A model generated the notes under the pieces. That model worked only from the letters and a program-made list of their open reading frames with translations, made no database searches and was not told the origin of the DNA. The translations under genes and the position numbers were made by a program. A stretch of DNA of 64,000 nucleotides, from NCBI RefSeq assembly GCF_900638685.1, contig NZ_LR134533.1, positions 1 to 64,000 of the forward strand, read 5' to 3'. Numbering within the stretch: position 1 is the stretch's first letter; every line of letters begins with the position of its first letter. This DNA comes from Neisseria weaveri. GTDB taxonomy: Bacteria; Pseudomonadota; Gammaproteobacteria; Burkholderiales; Neisseriaceae. Of the stretch, positions 36,545 to 45,390 are shown piece by piece.

Positions 36545-36621
36545 GAACAAAATCCTCTAAATTCTCGGAGTTTGATGTGAGTGGAAATTTAGAGGATTTT
36601 TGAGGGTTTTGCAAAGGTCTC
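35879..36621 (-). mobile_element. IS5-family element, 3'-truncated
   Basis: The intact end GAGACCTTTGCAAAACCC is at 36621 (minus strand), followed by a stem-loop (36549-36601) and the transposase gene reading leftward. The element is cut at 35879, where tpsA sequence starts, so the distal third of the transposase and the other end are missing. The 94-bp element at 22076 derives from this type of end. Confidence 0.82.
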
Positions 36622-36970
36622 AGCCTTTCATTTTTTATTTTAAAAACGAAAATGCAAACATCGGCGGGCTATTCACCAACCCAGAATAACCCGCCGTTTA
36701 AAAAGCTTTTCAGACGGCCTCAAATCAAAATCAATATTCAAACCCGTTCATCACGTCCATGATGTCCGTCAAAAAATACTTTTCTAATTCTTTCGGATAG
36801 TATATTTTTCACACCAGTTATCCAGCCTCTTATGTTTTCAGCTATTGTTTACTCTGAGTTGATAATTAATTTATCATTCGTGTCTTTTTCCCCACAAAGT
36901 TTCTCCCTATAATTCACTCCATCGCAAATCGTTATATTAACAATAGTAATTAATTTAAAGGAAAGATAAA
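36622..36970. other. Intergenic region upstream of the pirin gene
   Basis: It contains a GC-rich hairpin at 36662-36697 (CGGCGGG and CCCGCCG arms), an isolated DUS complement at about 36709-36720 and then AT-rich sequence likely to hold the promoter of the downstream pirin. A Shine-Dalgarno AAAGGAAAG precedes the ATG at 36971. No gene is seen. Confidence 0.6.
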
Positions 36971-37708
36971 ATGCAAACTGTATACCATCCGGCTAATTCA
37001 CGCGGCTTTGCTAATCACGGTTGGCTGAAAAGCGCACACACTTTCAGCTTCGCCAACTATTACGACCCCGAGCGCATGGGCTTCGGCGTGCTGCGTGTGA
37101 TTAATGATGATTTTGTAGAAGGCGGCCAAGGCTTCGGCACCCACCCGCACCGCGACATGGAAATCATTTCCGTACCCTTGAGCGGCGATTTGGCCCACCG
37201 CGACAGCATGGGCAACGGCAGCATCATCAAAAACGGTGATGTGCAGGTTATGTCGGCCGGTACCGGCGTTACCCACAGCGAAATGAACGCCAACCGCGAC
37301 CAAGCTGTGAAATTCCTGCAAATTTGGGTGTTGCCCCGCAAAAACAACGTAGCGCCCCGCTATCAGCAAATCACGATTGCCAACGAAGCCAAACCCAACG
37401 ACTTCCAGCAAATCCTGTCTCCCAATGCTGATGACGCAGGCGTGTGGATTCACCAAAACGCTTGGTTCTCGCTGGCACGTTTTTCAGACGGCACCCAAAA
37501 ACGTTACGACGTAAAACGCGAAGGCAACGGCGTGTATGTGTTTGTGATTAAAGGTAAAGCCAAAGTAGGCGGTATCGAATTGGGCGAGCGCGACGGCTTG
37601 GGCTTGTGGGAAACCGACGGCTTTGACGTAGAGGCTTTGGGCGATGCGGAAATCCTGTTGATGGACGTACCGATGGATGTGGAAGCCAATATCAACCAGT
37701 TACACTAA
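36971..37708 (+). CDS. Pirin family protein
   Basis: This 245-residue bicupin metalloprotein is of the YhhW/pirin type, some of which have quercetin 2,3-dioxygenase activity. The metal-binding cupin motif HPHRDMEII and HSEMN, plus GTGVTHSE, are present in the N-terminal half, and the C-terminal cupin contains VFVIKGKAKVGG. Length and start (RBS AAAGGAAAG) are normal. It is probably co-transcribed with the nitroreductase 90 bases downstream. The physiological substrate is unknown. Confidence 0.85.
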   Translation: MQTVYHPANSRGFANHGWLKSAHTFSFANYYDPERMGFGVLRVINDDFVEGGQGFGTHPHRDMEIISVPLSGDLAHRDSMGNGSIIKNGDVQVMSAGTGVTHSEMNANRDQAVKFLQIWVLPRKNNVAPRYQQITIANEAKPNDFQQILSPNADDAGVWIHQNAWFSLARFSDGTQKRYDVKREGNGVYVFVIKGKAKVGGIELGERDGLGLWETDGFDVEALGDAEILLMDVPMDVEANINQLH

Positions 37709-37799
37709 CGGAAATCGGAGTAAAATGTTATCCAAACTTTTTAGCTGCCTGAAAAATCTCGGGCAGCCCTCTAGCCAACCTGAAATAAAGGAAACCACA

Positions 37800-38408
37800 A
37801 TGTCTGTTGTACAAACTTTGCAGCAAGCTGCTGAGAACCGCCGTTCTGTTTACGCGCTGAACAAAAATCTGCCCGTAAACAAAGAAGAAGTAGTAAAAAT
37901 CGTTGAGCACGCCGTAAAACACACACCGTCTGCGTTCAACTCGCAATCTACCCGTTTCGTTGTGTTATTCGGTGCCGAACATGAAAAACTGTGGGACATC
38001 ACCATTGCCGAACTGCGCAAAATCGTTCCTGCCGAAAACTTCCAAGCTACCGAAGACAAACTGAACATGTTTAAAGCGGCTGCCGGCAGCGTGTTGTTCT
38101 TTGAAGATGAAAATGTTGTTAAAGGCCTGCAAGAGCAGTTCCCTGCTTATGCCGCCGGTTTCCCCGTATGGGCAGGTCACAGCGATGCCATGAGCCAATA
38201 CGCTATTTGGACTGCGCTGGCTGCGGTAAACGTAGGTGCCAACCTGCAACACTACACCCCGATTATTGATGCCGAAGTGGCTAAAACTTGGAATCTGCCG
38301 GCCAACTGGAAAATGAGCGCCCAGCTCGTATTCGGCGGCATCACCGAGCCTGCAGGCGATAAATCTTTTGCTCCCGTAGAAGACCGCCTGAAAGTTTACG
38401 GCCTGTAA
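37800..38408 (+). CDS. Nitroreductase family oxidoreductase
   Basis: This 202-residue FMN-dependent NAD(P)H oxidoreductase is of the small HBN1/Frm2-like nitroreductase type. RRSVYALNKNLPV with the flavin-binding Arg, TPSAFNSQSTRFVVL and a C-terminal FGGITEPAGDK are family hallmarks. I chose ATG 37800 after AAAGGAAAC. An in-frame ATG at 37725, also with a GGAG, would add 25 residues that look non-conserved. The gene sits in a run of redox and hydrolase genes. The substrate is not predictable. Confidence 0.85.
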   Translation: MSVVQTLQQAAENRRSVYALNKNLPVNKEEVVKIVEHAVKHTPSAFNSQSTRFVVLFGAEHEKLWDITIAELRKIVPAENFQATEDKLNMFKAAAGSVLFFEDENVVKGLQEQFPAYAAGFPVWAGHSDAMSQYAIWTALAAVNVGANLQHYTPIIDAEVAKTWNLPANWKMSAQLVFGGITEPAGDKSFAPVEDRLKVYGL

Positions 38409-38414
38409 TTATTT

Positions 38415-38437
38415 TCAGGCTGAACCACAGCCTGAAT
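38415..38437. terminator. Stem-loop after nitroreductase
   Basis: TTCAGGCTG and CAGCCTGAA are separated by five bases directly behind the stop codon. Confidence 0.6.
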
Positions 38438-38538
38438 ACACCGTGCAATAACGCGGCAAATTCAGACAGGCCACAAACCTGGAATCTGCCGCTTTTTTAT
38501 TGCCTTAAAATTCTTTTAACGACACATGGAGAATCGTC

Positions 38539-39222
38539 ATGTCAAACAAATTTTTAGACTTGTTAACCCCTGAAAACAGCCAGCTGATTTTCATCGACCA
38601 CCAGCCGCAAATGGCCTTCGGCGTACAATCCATCGACCGCCAAACCCTGAAAAACAATGTGGTTGCATTGGCCAAATCAGCCAAAGTATTCAACATCCCC
38701 ACCATCATCACCACTGTTGAAACCGAAGGCTTTTCCGGCCACACTTATCCTGAATTGTTGAGCGTATTCCCCGAGAACAAAATTCTCGAGCGTACTTCAA
38801 TGAACTCTTGGGACGACCAAAACGTGCGTGATGCTTTGGCTGCAAACGGCCGTAAAAAAGTTATCGTAGCAGGCTTGTGGACAGAAGTATGTAACTTGGG
38901 CTTTGCTCTGGCTGCCGCTGCTGAAGGCAATTATGATATCTACATGGTGGCAGATGCCTCAGGCGGCACAACGGTAGAAGCGCATGAATACGCTATGCAA
39001 CGCATGATTCAAGCAGGCATTATTCCGGTAACTTGGCAACAAGTTTTGCTCGAATGGCAACGTGACTGGGCCCGTAAAGAAACCTACGATGCCGTATTGG
39101 ATATCGTAAAAGAACATTCTGGTGCATACGGCATGGGTGTGGATTACGCCTACACTATGGTTCACAAAGCACCCGAGCGCGTGCAACACGGCGAACGCAT
39201 CGGCCCTAACCCTGCCAAGTAA
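38539..39222 (+). CDS. Isochorismatase-family hydrolase, YcaC-like
   Basis: This 227-residue cysteine hydrolase has the catalytic Asp in IFIDHQPQM, the nucleophile Cys in GLWTEVCNLGFAL and the preceding Gly-Leu-Trp typical of YcaC-type members. The closing region (QQVLLEWQRDWARKETYDAV) also fits YcaC relatives. RBS ATGGAG precedes the start. It stands alone between two hairpins and forms part of a stress or detoxification-like block with pirins and a nitroreductase. The substrate is unknown. Confidence 0.85.
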   Translation: MSNKFLDLLTPENSQLIFIDHQPQMAFGVQSIDRQTLKNNVVALAKSAKVFNIPTIITTVETEGFSGHTYPELLSVFPENKILERTSMNSWDDQNVRDALAANGRKKVIVAGLWTEVCNLGFALAAAAEGNYDIYMVADASGGTTVEAHEYAMQRMIQAGIIPVTWQQVLLEWQRDWARKETYDAVLDIVKEHSGAYGMGVDYAYTMVHKAPERVQHGERIGPNPAK

Positions 39223-39308
39223 CCCCTGATTTACTGTTGTTAATGCGAAGGTGTGGTTTGCATCAAAATCACACCTTTGCTGTTTAATCTGCCCATTAAG
39301 AGATATTT

Positions 39309-39530
39309 ATGAAGTTGTATGTGTTTTCTTTCGGAGCCGGAATATTGGTTGGTGTGGTTTACTACCTGCTTAATGTACGCTCTCCCGCGCCGCCCGTAGT
39401 GGCCTTGCTGGGGCTTTTGGGCATGTTGCTGGGCGAACAAATGATTCCGCTCTCCAAACAATTTTTTTCTCCGCAAACATCTATCTCCCAAACCGCACAC
39501 TCACAAGACCAGAATCACAATAAGGAGTAA
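39309..39530 (+). CDS. XapX domain (DUF1427) membrane protein
   Basis: This 73-residue protein has two membrane segments: FGAGILVGVVYYLLNV and VVALLGLLGMLLGEQ, the XapX hallmark, with a hydrophilic C-terminal tail. XapX genes commonly neighbour amidohydrolases and isochorismatase-like hydrolases. Here the amidohydrolase starts at the very next base after the stop, so the two are surely co-transcribed. The function of the family is unknown. A hairpin at 39246-39280 (AAGGTGTG arms) precedes it. Confidence 0.85.
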   Translation: MKLYVFSFGAGILVGVVYYLLNVRSPAPPVVALLGLLGMLLGEQMIPLSKQFFSPQTSISQTAHSQDQNHNKE

Positions 39531-41423
39531 ATGATGACGACACAAATCGACACAATTTTCTATAACGGCGAATTTACGACTTTAGACCGCTCCAAGCCGG
39601 TTGCCCAAGCCGTTGCCGTTGCCGACGGAAAATTTGCCGCAGTCGGCAGCAACAGCGAAATTTTAGCGATGGCGGGCGAAAATACCCGCCGCATCGACCT
39701 GAAAGGCCGCAGCGTTTTACCCGGCCTTTTCGACAACCACACCCATATCATCCGCGGCGGCCTCAATTACAACATGGAACTGCGTTGGGACGGCGTGCGT
39801 TCGCTGGCCGATGCCATGGCCATGCTCAAAGCACAAGTCGATATTACGCCTGCGCCGCAATGGGTTCGCGTGGTCGGCGGTTTTACCGAACACCAATTCA
39901 TCGAAAAACGCCTGCCCACTATTGAAGAAATCAATGCCGTTGCGCCCGATACGCCGGTGTTCATCCTGCATTTATACGACCGCGCTTTGCTCAATGCAGC
40001 CGCATTACGCGCCGTCGGCTACACCAAAGACACCCCCGAACCGCCCGGAGGCGAAATCAAACGCGATTCGAAAGGCAACCCCACCGGCCTGTTGCTGGCC
40101 AAACCGAATGCCATGATCCTGTATTCGACTCTGGCAAAAGGCCCCAAACTGCCGTTTGATTACCAAGTCAACTCCACCCGCCATTTCATGCGCGAGCTGA
40201 ACCGTTTGGGCGTAACCGGTGTGATTGATGCCGGCGGCGGTTTCCAAAATTATCCCGACGATTACGAAGTCATCCGCAAGCTGGCCGAAGAAAACCAGCT
40301 CACCGTGCGCATCGCCTACAACCTCTTTACGCAGAAACCGAAAGAGGAGAAAGAAGACTTCCTCAAATGGACTTCTTCGGTAACCTACAAACAGGGCGAC
40401 GATTATTTCCGCCACAACGGTGCCGGCGAGATGTTGGTGTTTTCTGCCGCCGACTTTGAAGATTTCCGCCAGCCCCGCCCCGAGATGCCGCCTGAAATGG
40501 AAGGCGAATTGGAAGAAGTGGTACGCATTTTGGCGCAAAACAAATGGCCGTGGCGTATGCACGCGACTTATGACGAAACCATTACCCGCGCCTTGGATGT
40601 ATTTGAAAAGGTTAACCGCGATATTCCGTTGGAAGGCATCAACTGGTTCTTCGACCACGCTGAAACCGTGTCGCAAAAATCCATCGACCGCATTGCCGAA
40701 CTGGGCGGCGGTATCGCCGTGCAGCACCGCATGGCCTATCAAGGCGAATACTTTGCCGAACGCTACGGCACGGCTGCCGCGACCAACACGCCGCCGGTGA
40801 AACGCATTCTCGAAAGCGGCGTGAAAGTGTCGGCCGGTACCGATGCCACCCGTGTGGCTTCTTACAATCCGTGGGTATCCTTGTCTTGGTTGATCAGCGG
40901 CAAAACCGTCGGCGGTATGAAACTCTATCCGCAAGCCAATTTGCTCGACCGCGAAACCGCTTTGCGCATGTGGACGGAAAACGTGGCATGGTTCTCCAAC
41001 GAAGTCGGCAAGCGCGGCCGCATCGAAGTAGGCCATTTGGCCGACATGATGGTGCCGAGCAAAGACTTTTTCAGCGTGCCGGAAGACGAAATCCCGTTCC
41101 TGACCTCAGATCTGACCGTAGTTGGCGGCCGTGTCGTTTACGGCGCAGGCAGCTTCTCTGATTTGGACACCCCGCCGCCGCCCGCCATGCCCGATTGGTC
41201 GCCGGTACACAAATACCGCGGCTACGGCGCATGGGGCGACCCCGAAGGTGCCGGTAAAAACTCGCTCGCACCGCTGCGCCAACAAGCCATCGCTTCATGC
41301 AGTTGCGCCAGCGCGTGCGGTCTGCACGGCCACGATCATGCCCGCGCATGGGCATCGTCGGCACCCGTTTCAGACCTGCAAGGTTTCTTCGGCGCACTCG
41401 GCTGCTCGTGCTGGGCCGTCTGA
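39531..41423 (+). CDS. YtcJ-like amidohydrolase
   Basis: This 630-residue metal-dependent amidohydrolase of the YtcJ type carries the metal-binding pair in GLFDNHTHIIRGG. Further metal ligands lie in RMHATYDET, FDHAETVS and the Asp of SAGTDATRV, followed by GRIEVGHLADMMV of the composite domain. AGGAG precedes tandem ATGs at 39531 and 39534. The last 45 residues are unusual: a Cys/His-rich tail SCSCASACGLHGHDHARAW and GCSCWAV. The substrate is unknown. It is coupled to the XapX gene. Confidence 0.85.
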   Translation: MMTTQIDTIFYNGEFTTLDRSKPVAQAVAVADGKFAAVGSNSEILAMAGENTRRIDLKGRSVLPGLFDNHTHIIRGGLNYNMELRWDGVRSLADAMAMLKAQVDITPAPQWVRVVGGFTEHQFIEKRLPTIEEINAVAPDTPVFILHLYDRALLNAAALRAVGYTKDTPEPPGGEIKRDSKGNPTGLLLAKPNAMILYSTLAKGPKLPFDYQVNSTRHFMRELNRLGVTGVIDAGGGFQNYPDDYEVIRKLAEENQLTVRIAYNLFTQKPKEEKEDFLKWTSSVTYKQGDDYFRHNGAGEMLVFSAADFEDFRQPRPEMPPEMEGELEEVVRILAQNKWPWRMHATYDETITRALDVFEKVNRDIPLEGINWFFDHAETVSQKSIDRIAELGGGIAVQHRMAYQGEYFAERYGTAAATNTPPVKRILESGVKVSAGTDATRVASYNPWVSLSWLISGKTVGGMKLYPQANLLDRETALRMWTENVAWFSNEVGKRGRIEVGHLADMMVPSKDFFSVPEDEIPFLTSDLTVVGGRVVYGAGSFSDLDTPPPPAMPDWSPVHKYRGYGAWGDPEGAGKNSLAPLRQQAIASCSCASACGLHGHDHARAWASSAPVSDLQGFFGALGCSCWAV

Positions 41424-41583
41424 AAACGCCCGAACGGATACGGATGACTTTCCGTATCCGTAACCGCATTTGGCAAACGGCTTATCACCAATCCTTGCTT
41501 GAACGTTGCGCCCCGCAGCACGATAGTCGGTTGGTTATAAGCTGTCGTGCCAACCGGATATAAACACACAAAGGAACCCTGAT

Positions 41584-42483
41584 ATGAACACAGAAAAACT
41601 TCCTGCCAAAATCAAAGATGTCGGCGGTATTCCTGTTGCCCGCCTGTTGCCGCAAGGCAAACGCCGTACCATCGGCGCATGGTGCTTTCTCGACCATGCC
41701 GGCCCCGCCGAATTCGGTGCGGGCGAAGACGGTATGCAGGTAGGCGCGCACCCGCACACCAATCTGCAAACCTTTACTTGGATGCTGGAAGGCGAAGTGT
41801 GGCATCAAGACAGCCTCGGCTACCGCCAACTGATCCGTCCCAAGCAGGTCAACTTGATGACTGCCGGCACAGGCGACACGCGCGGCATCAGTCATACCGA
41901 GCAAACCCCTGAAGGCATCAACACCCTGCATGCCGTTCAATTGTGGATTGCCTTGCCGACCCATCAGGAAATCGAACCTGATTTCCAACACTATCCCGAA
42001 CTGCCCGAATGGCACGAAAACGGTGTCGATTACATCTTAACCACCGGCAGCTACGGCGGCCATACTGCGCCGACCAAACAATTCAGCCCGCTGGTCGGCG
42101 TGGATATCCGTTTTCAGACGGCCCGTACTTTGGAAATACCCGCACACTCAGGTTGGGAATACGGCATCCTCGTACTCGCCGGCAGCGTAGAAGCCGACGG
42201 CTTACGCGCGACCGCCGATGAAATGATGGTATTCACCGACGGCAATGCAGACGGCGTTATCCGCATTCAGGCCGAAGCAGGAACACACATCATGTTGCTT
42301 GGCGGCGAACCTTTGCCGCACCCGACCCTGTTTTGGTGGAATTTCGTAGCCGACAACCCCGATTCGCTCCGCCGTGCCGTTGCCGATTGGAACAGCGGCC
42401 ACCCGCGTTTCGGCGATATCGATTTATCCGGCAGCAAACTCAGCCGTCTGCCTTCTCCGGAAGCGCCCGACCATTTGCGCTAA
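41584..42483 (+). CDS. Pirin family protein, second copy
   Basis: This 299-residue pirin is of the longer type, with N-terminal cupin motifs AHPHTNLQTFTWMLEG and RGISHTEQTPEG, and a C-terminal cupin (IPAHSGWEYGILVLAG, LGGEPLPHPTLFWWNF). It is only distantly related to the 36971 pirin. An AAGGAAC site precedes the start. It lies between the amidohydrolase and the MFS exporter on the same strand. Confidence 0.85.
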   Translation: MNTEKLPAKIKDVGGIPVARLLPQGKRRTIGAWCFLDHAGPAEFGAGEDGMQVGAHPHTNLQTFTWMLEGEVWHQDSLGYRQLIRPKQVNLMTAGTGDTRGISHTEQTPEGINTLHAVQLWIALPTHQEIEPDFQHYPELPEWHENGVDYILTTGSYGGHTAPTKQFSPLVGVDIRFQTARTLEIPAHSGWEYGILVLAGSVEADGLRATADEMMVFTDGNADGVIRIQAEAGTHIMLLGGEPLPHPTLFWWNFVADNPDSLRRAVADWNSGHPRFGDIDLSGSKLSRLPSPEAPDHLR

Positions 42484-42837
42484 CCGGCAAAACCGCACGG
42501 CAGCCTGCTGCCTGAAACCGCAGGATTCAGACACAACATCCCGCTTTATAAACCGAAGCGGGCCGGTTTGTGCTTTTTATCCTTGCACTGCACAAAGCCG
42601 GGCAGCCGTACACACTCGATGTTTGTTTTTTCAGACGGCCTCATGATATCCGAGCGGATTGAGCCGAAAAAACACTGCCGCTATGGAACTGATAAGCAGC
42701 CTTAATGTAGCGCCTACCTATCTTTTATTTGTAGTCCATCTATTTAAAGTAGTTTAACGATATAAACAGCAAGCCGGCAAAGGTCTCAGGCCGTCTGAAC
42801 AGCTTTTCCACATTACGGAACCAAAGGAACAACATAT
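42484..42837. other. Intergenic region upstream of the MFS gene
   Basis: It holds a DUS complement near 42631-42642 and a GCAAAGGTCTC scrap at 42779 followed by AGGCCGTCTGAA (about 42788-42799). The scrap resembles the IS5-type end seen at 36621. No gene is seen. The ribosome site ACCAAAGGAAC lies before the ATG at 42838. Confidence 0.6.
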
Positions 42838-44439
42838 ATGACCCAACACCGCTCGTCTGCCGCCGAAACTTCCGGCAGCAGCTTCGCCCCGTTGCGGCAA
42901 ACTTTGTTTGTCGTGTTATGGATAGCCACCATTTTAGGCAACACCGGCAGCTTTATCCGCGATGTTGCCAGCTCGTGGCTGATGACCGATTTATCGCCTT
43001 CGCCTGCCGCCGTTGCCATGGTGCAAGCCGCCGCCACCCTGCCGGTGTTTCTGCTTGCCATTCCCGCCGGCGTGCTTTCCGATATTCTCGACCGCCGCAA
43101 ATTCTTAATCGGCATTCAGATTCTGCTCGCCGGTGTCAGCGCCGGACTGATGCTGCTCTCGGCAAGCGGCATGCAGTCGGTTGCCTCGCTGATTGCGCTT
43201 ACCTTCCTCGGCGGTATCGGTGCCGCACTGATGGGGCCGACTTGGCAGGCCATCGTACCGGAACTGGTCGATAAAAAAGATTTGAAAAACGCCGTAGCTT
43301 TGAACTCTCTCGGCGTAAACATTGCCCGCGCCATCGGCCCCGCACTCGGCGGTTTGATTTTGGCCGGAGCGGGTGCGGCTTTCGCTTACGGTGCCGACGT
43401 ACTGAGCTATGTGTTTGTGATCAGCGCATTGCTGTGGTGGAAACGCCCCAAAACCCAACGCGACGAGCTTTCCGAACAATTCGGCGGGGCATTCCGTGCC
43501 GGATTGCGCTATGTGCGTGCCAGCCGCGAGCTGCACATCGTTTTGCTGCGTGCCTTTGTCTTCTTCGCCATCGCCAGCTCGGTTTGGGCTTTGCTGCCTT
43601 TGGTGGCACGACAACTTCTCAACGGTAGCGCAGGCTTTTACGGCATCTTGCTGGGTGCGGTAGGCGCGGGCGCGATTCTCGGTGCCGTGATTATGCCGCG
43701 CTTGCGCAGCCGTTTGAGTGCCGACGGTTTACTGCTTTTGGCCGCAGGCGTAACCGCTGCCGTGATGGCCGTTTTGGCCGCCGCACCGCCCAAATGGTTG
43801 GCTGTAGTGATATTGCTGTTGCTCGGTGCATCATGGATTACCGCTTTAACCACACTCAACGGCGTGGCGCAAAGCATTCTGCCCAACTGGGTGCGCGGCC
43901 GCTCGTTGGCCGTTTACCTCACCGTATTCAACGGCGCCATGACTGCCGGCAGCTTGTTATGGGGCAGCGTTGCCAGCCTTATCGGCATCCCCTTGACCTT
44001 GCTTGCAGGTGCGGTGGCATTGGTGGTTTCCGCATTGGTAGCGCACCGCATCAAACTGCCGCAAGGCGAAAACGACTTAAGCCCGTCTAACCATTGGCCC
44101 GAACCGCTCACCGTATCCCGCCCTGCCAACGACCGCGGGCCGGTGCTGATTCAAATCGAATACCGCATCCGCCCCGAAGACCGCGAAGCGTTTATCCGAG
44201 CCATTACCGCGCTTTCGGCCGAACGCCGTCGCGACGGAGCCTACCAATGGGGCGTGAGCGAAGACACCGCCGATCCTTCCATTATGCTCGAATGGTTCTT
44301 GGTCGAATCGTGGGCCGAGCATCTGCGCCAACACAAACGCGTTTCCAAAACCGACGCCGACCTGCAAAACGCAGTAAAACGCTTCCACCAAGGCGAAGCA
44401 CCGCCGCAAGTGCGCCACTTCGTTTCTTGCGGTAAATAA
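42838..44439 (+). CDS. MFS exporter of the MFS_3/EntS-like family
   Basis: This 533-residue transporter has 10-12 membrane segments through about residue 405, including the loop motif GVLSDILDRRKFLIG and FLGGIGAALMGPTW. A soluble C-terminal domain (VLIQIEYRIRPEDREAF, FLVESWAEHLRQHKRV) resembles an antibiotic-biosynthesis-monooxygenase-like ferredoxin fold. This arrangement is usual for long MFS_3 members. It probably exports a small molecule or siderophore-like compound. It is followed by a DUS hairpin. Confidence 0.83.
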   Translation: MTQHRSSAAETSGSSFAPLRQTLFVVLWIATILGNTGSFIRDVASSWLMTDLSPSPAAVAMVQAAATLPVFLLAIPAGVLSDILDRRKFLIGIQILLAGVSAGLMLLSASGMQSVASLIALTFLGGIGAALMGPTWQAIVPELVDKKDLKNAVALNSLGVNIARAIGPALGGLILAGAGAAFAYGADVLSYVFVISALLWWKRPKTQRDELSEQFGGAFRAGLRYVRASRELHIVLLRAFVFFAIASSVWALLPLVARQLLNGSAGFYGILLGAVGAGAILGAVIMPRLRSRLSADGLLLLAAGVTAAVMAVLAAAPPKWLAVVILLLLGASWITALTTLNGVAQSILPNWVRGRSLAVYLTVFNGAMTAGSLLWGSVASLIGIPLTLLAGAVALVVSALVAHRIKLPQGENDLSPSNHWPEPLTVSRPANDRGPVLIQIEYRIRPEDREAFIRAITALSAERRRDGAYQWGVSEDTADPSIMLEWFLVESWAEHLRQHKRVSKTDADLQNAVKRFHQGEAPPQVRHFVSCGK

Positions 44440-44462
44440 TCAAACCTATTATCTATTCGTTT

Positions 44463-44510
44463 TTTCAGACGGCCTCAAAAGCAATAAAAGGCTTTCGAGG
44501 CCGTCTGAAA
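44463..44510. terminator. DUS inverted-repeat terminator
   Basis: TTTCAGACGGCCTC and GAGGCCGTCTGAAA enclose about 20 bases. It ends the MFS transcript. Confidence 0.75.
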
Positions 44511-44581
44511 GCTACATTTGGTAACACGGTAAAGTTTATATCTTGTACCAGAATGTTGTTTGATTACGGATATAAATATTT

Positions 44582-44622
44582 AAAAAAAGAATGCCTGCAA
44601 CATATTGCAGGCATTCTTTTTT
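44582..44622. terminator. Bidirectional Rho-independent terminator
   Basis: GAATGCCTGCAA pairs with its complement, with an A run on one side and a T run on the other. It serves the convergent yceI gene, and the MFS gene as back-up. Confidence 0.85.
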
Positions 44623-44637
44623 CGGAATGATTAACCG

Positions 44638-45201
44638 TTATTTCTTGCCGGCTTCGATTTGGATGGTCAGTGCGACCTGCTTGGTCATACCGGCATCAAC
44701 CAGATAATTGATGCCCCATTTGGTGCGGTCGATGGTGGTGGTGAAATCGCCGCCGCAAACTTGGGTTTTGAGAATCGGGCTGTCGTAGCAGTTGAATTTT
44801 TGTGCTTTGAGCTTAACCGGATGGGTTTTGCCCAGCATAGTGAGCTTGCCGTCAACCGACAACAGTTTTTTGCCGTTGAAATTGAACTTGGTCGAGGTAA
44901 AGCGGATTTCGGGGTATTTGGCCGCATTGAACAAGTCGGCCGATTTCAGGTGATTCGTGAAGTCTTGACTGCCTGTTTGAATGGAGTTCACAGGAATGCT
45001 CAAGTCTATCGAACCGGTGCGTTTGGCGGGATCGAACTCCAGAGTACCGCCCAAATTGTAGAAACCGCCGACGTTGGTGCTGGTATTGAAGTGGTCGATA
45101 CTGAAACGGGCATTGGTGTGATGGCCGTCAATCTGATAAGTCGCCGCACCGGCAGTCGTAGCCAATGCACTTAAAAACACAGTGGAAATGATTTTTTTCA
45201 T
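44638..45201 (-). CDS. YceI family periplasmic protein
   Basis: This 187-residue secreted lipocalin-like protein has a signal peptide MKKIISTVFLSALATTAGA cleaved before ATYQI. YQIDGHHTNARFSIDHF, NHLKSADLFNAAKYPEIRF and LTMLGKTHPVKLKAQ are YceI hallmarks; relatives bind polyisoprenoid lipids. Two Cys residues near the C-terminal half may form a disulfide. It reads convergently to the MFS gene. The LysR gene lies upstream on the same strand. Confidence 0.9.
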   Translation of the reverse strand: MKKIISTVFLSALATTAGAATYQIDGHHTNARFSIDHFNTSTNVGGFYNLGGTLEFDPAKRTGSIDLSIPVNSIQTGSQDFTNHLKSADLFNAAKYPEIRFTSTKFNFNGKKLLSVDGKLTMLGKTHPVKLKAQKFNCYDSPILKTQVCGGDFTTTIDRTKWGINYLVDAGMTKQVALTIQIEAGKK

Positions 45202-45390
45202 AATTTTGCTCCGATTTATTTGATATTGGAAAGGAATTCCATTTTAACCAAACCTAGGGATGAAGCAAACTATAGCCAATTAAATTTTTCTCAATATTAT
45301 AAAATATTGCGGGAATGAATAAATCCTTTGTTTTGAGCATGAACATTGAATATTGTAGAAATTGTCGATGCTATATAACCTAACCAGTCG

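Noticed and set aside
1..36621. Search for the TpsB/CdiB transporter gene
   Set aside because: No POTRA/FhaC-like protein is encoded in the window; the partner is probably upstream of base 1.
40005..41036. 343-codon minus-strand frame opposite the amidohydrolase
   Set aside because: The plus strand encodes a clear YtcJ-like enzyme; the opposite frame is compositional.
43105..43614. 169-codon minus-strand frame within the MFS gene
   Set aside because: The plus strand shows membrane segments and MFS motifs throughout; the antisense frame has none.
42838..44439. Novel fusion of an MFS exporter with a monooxygenase-like domain
   Set aside because: Long members of this exporter family usually carry such a C-terminal domain, so it is not unusual.
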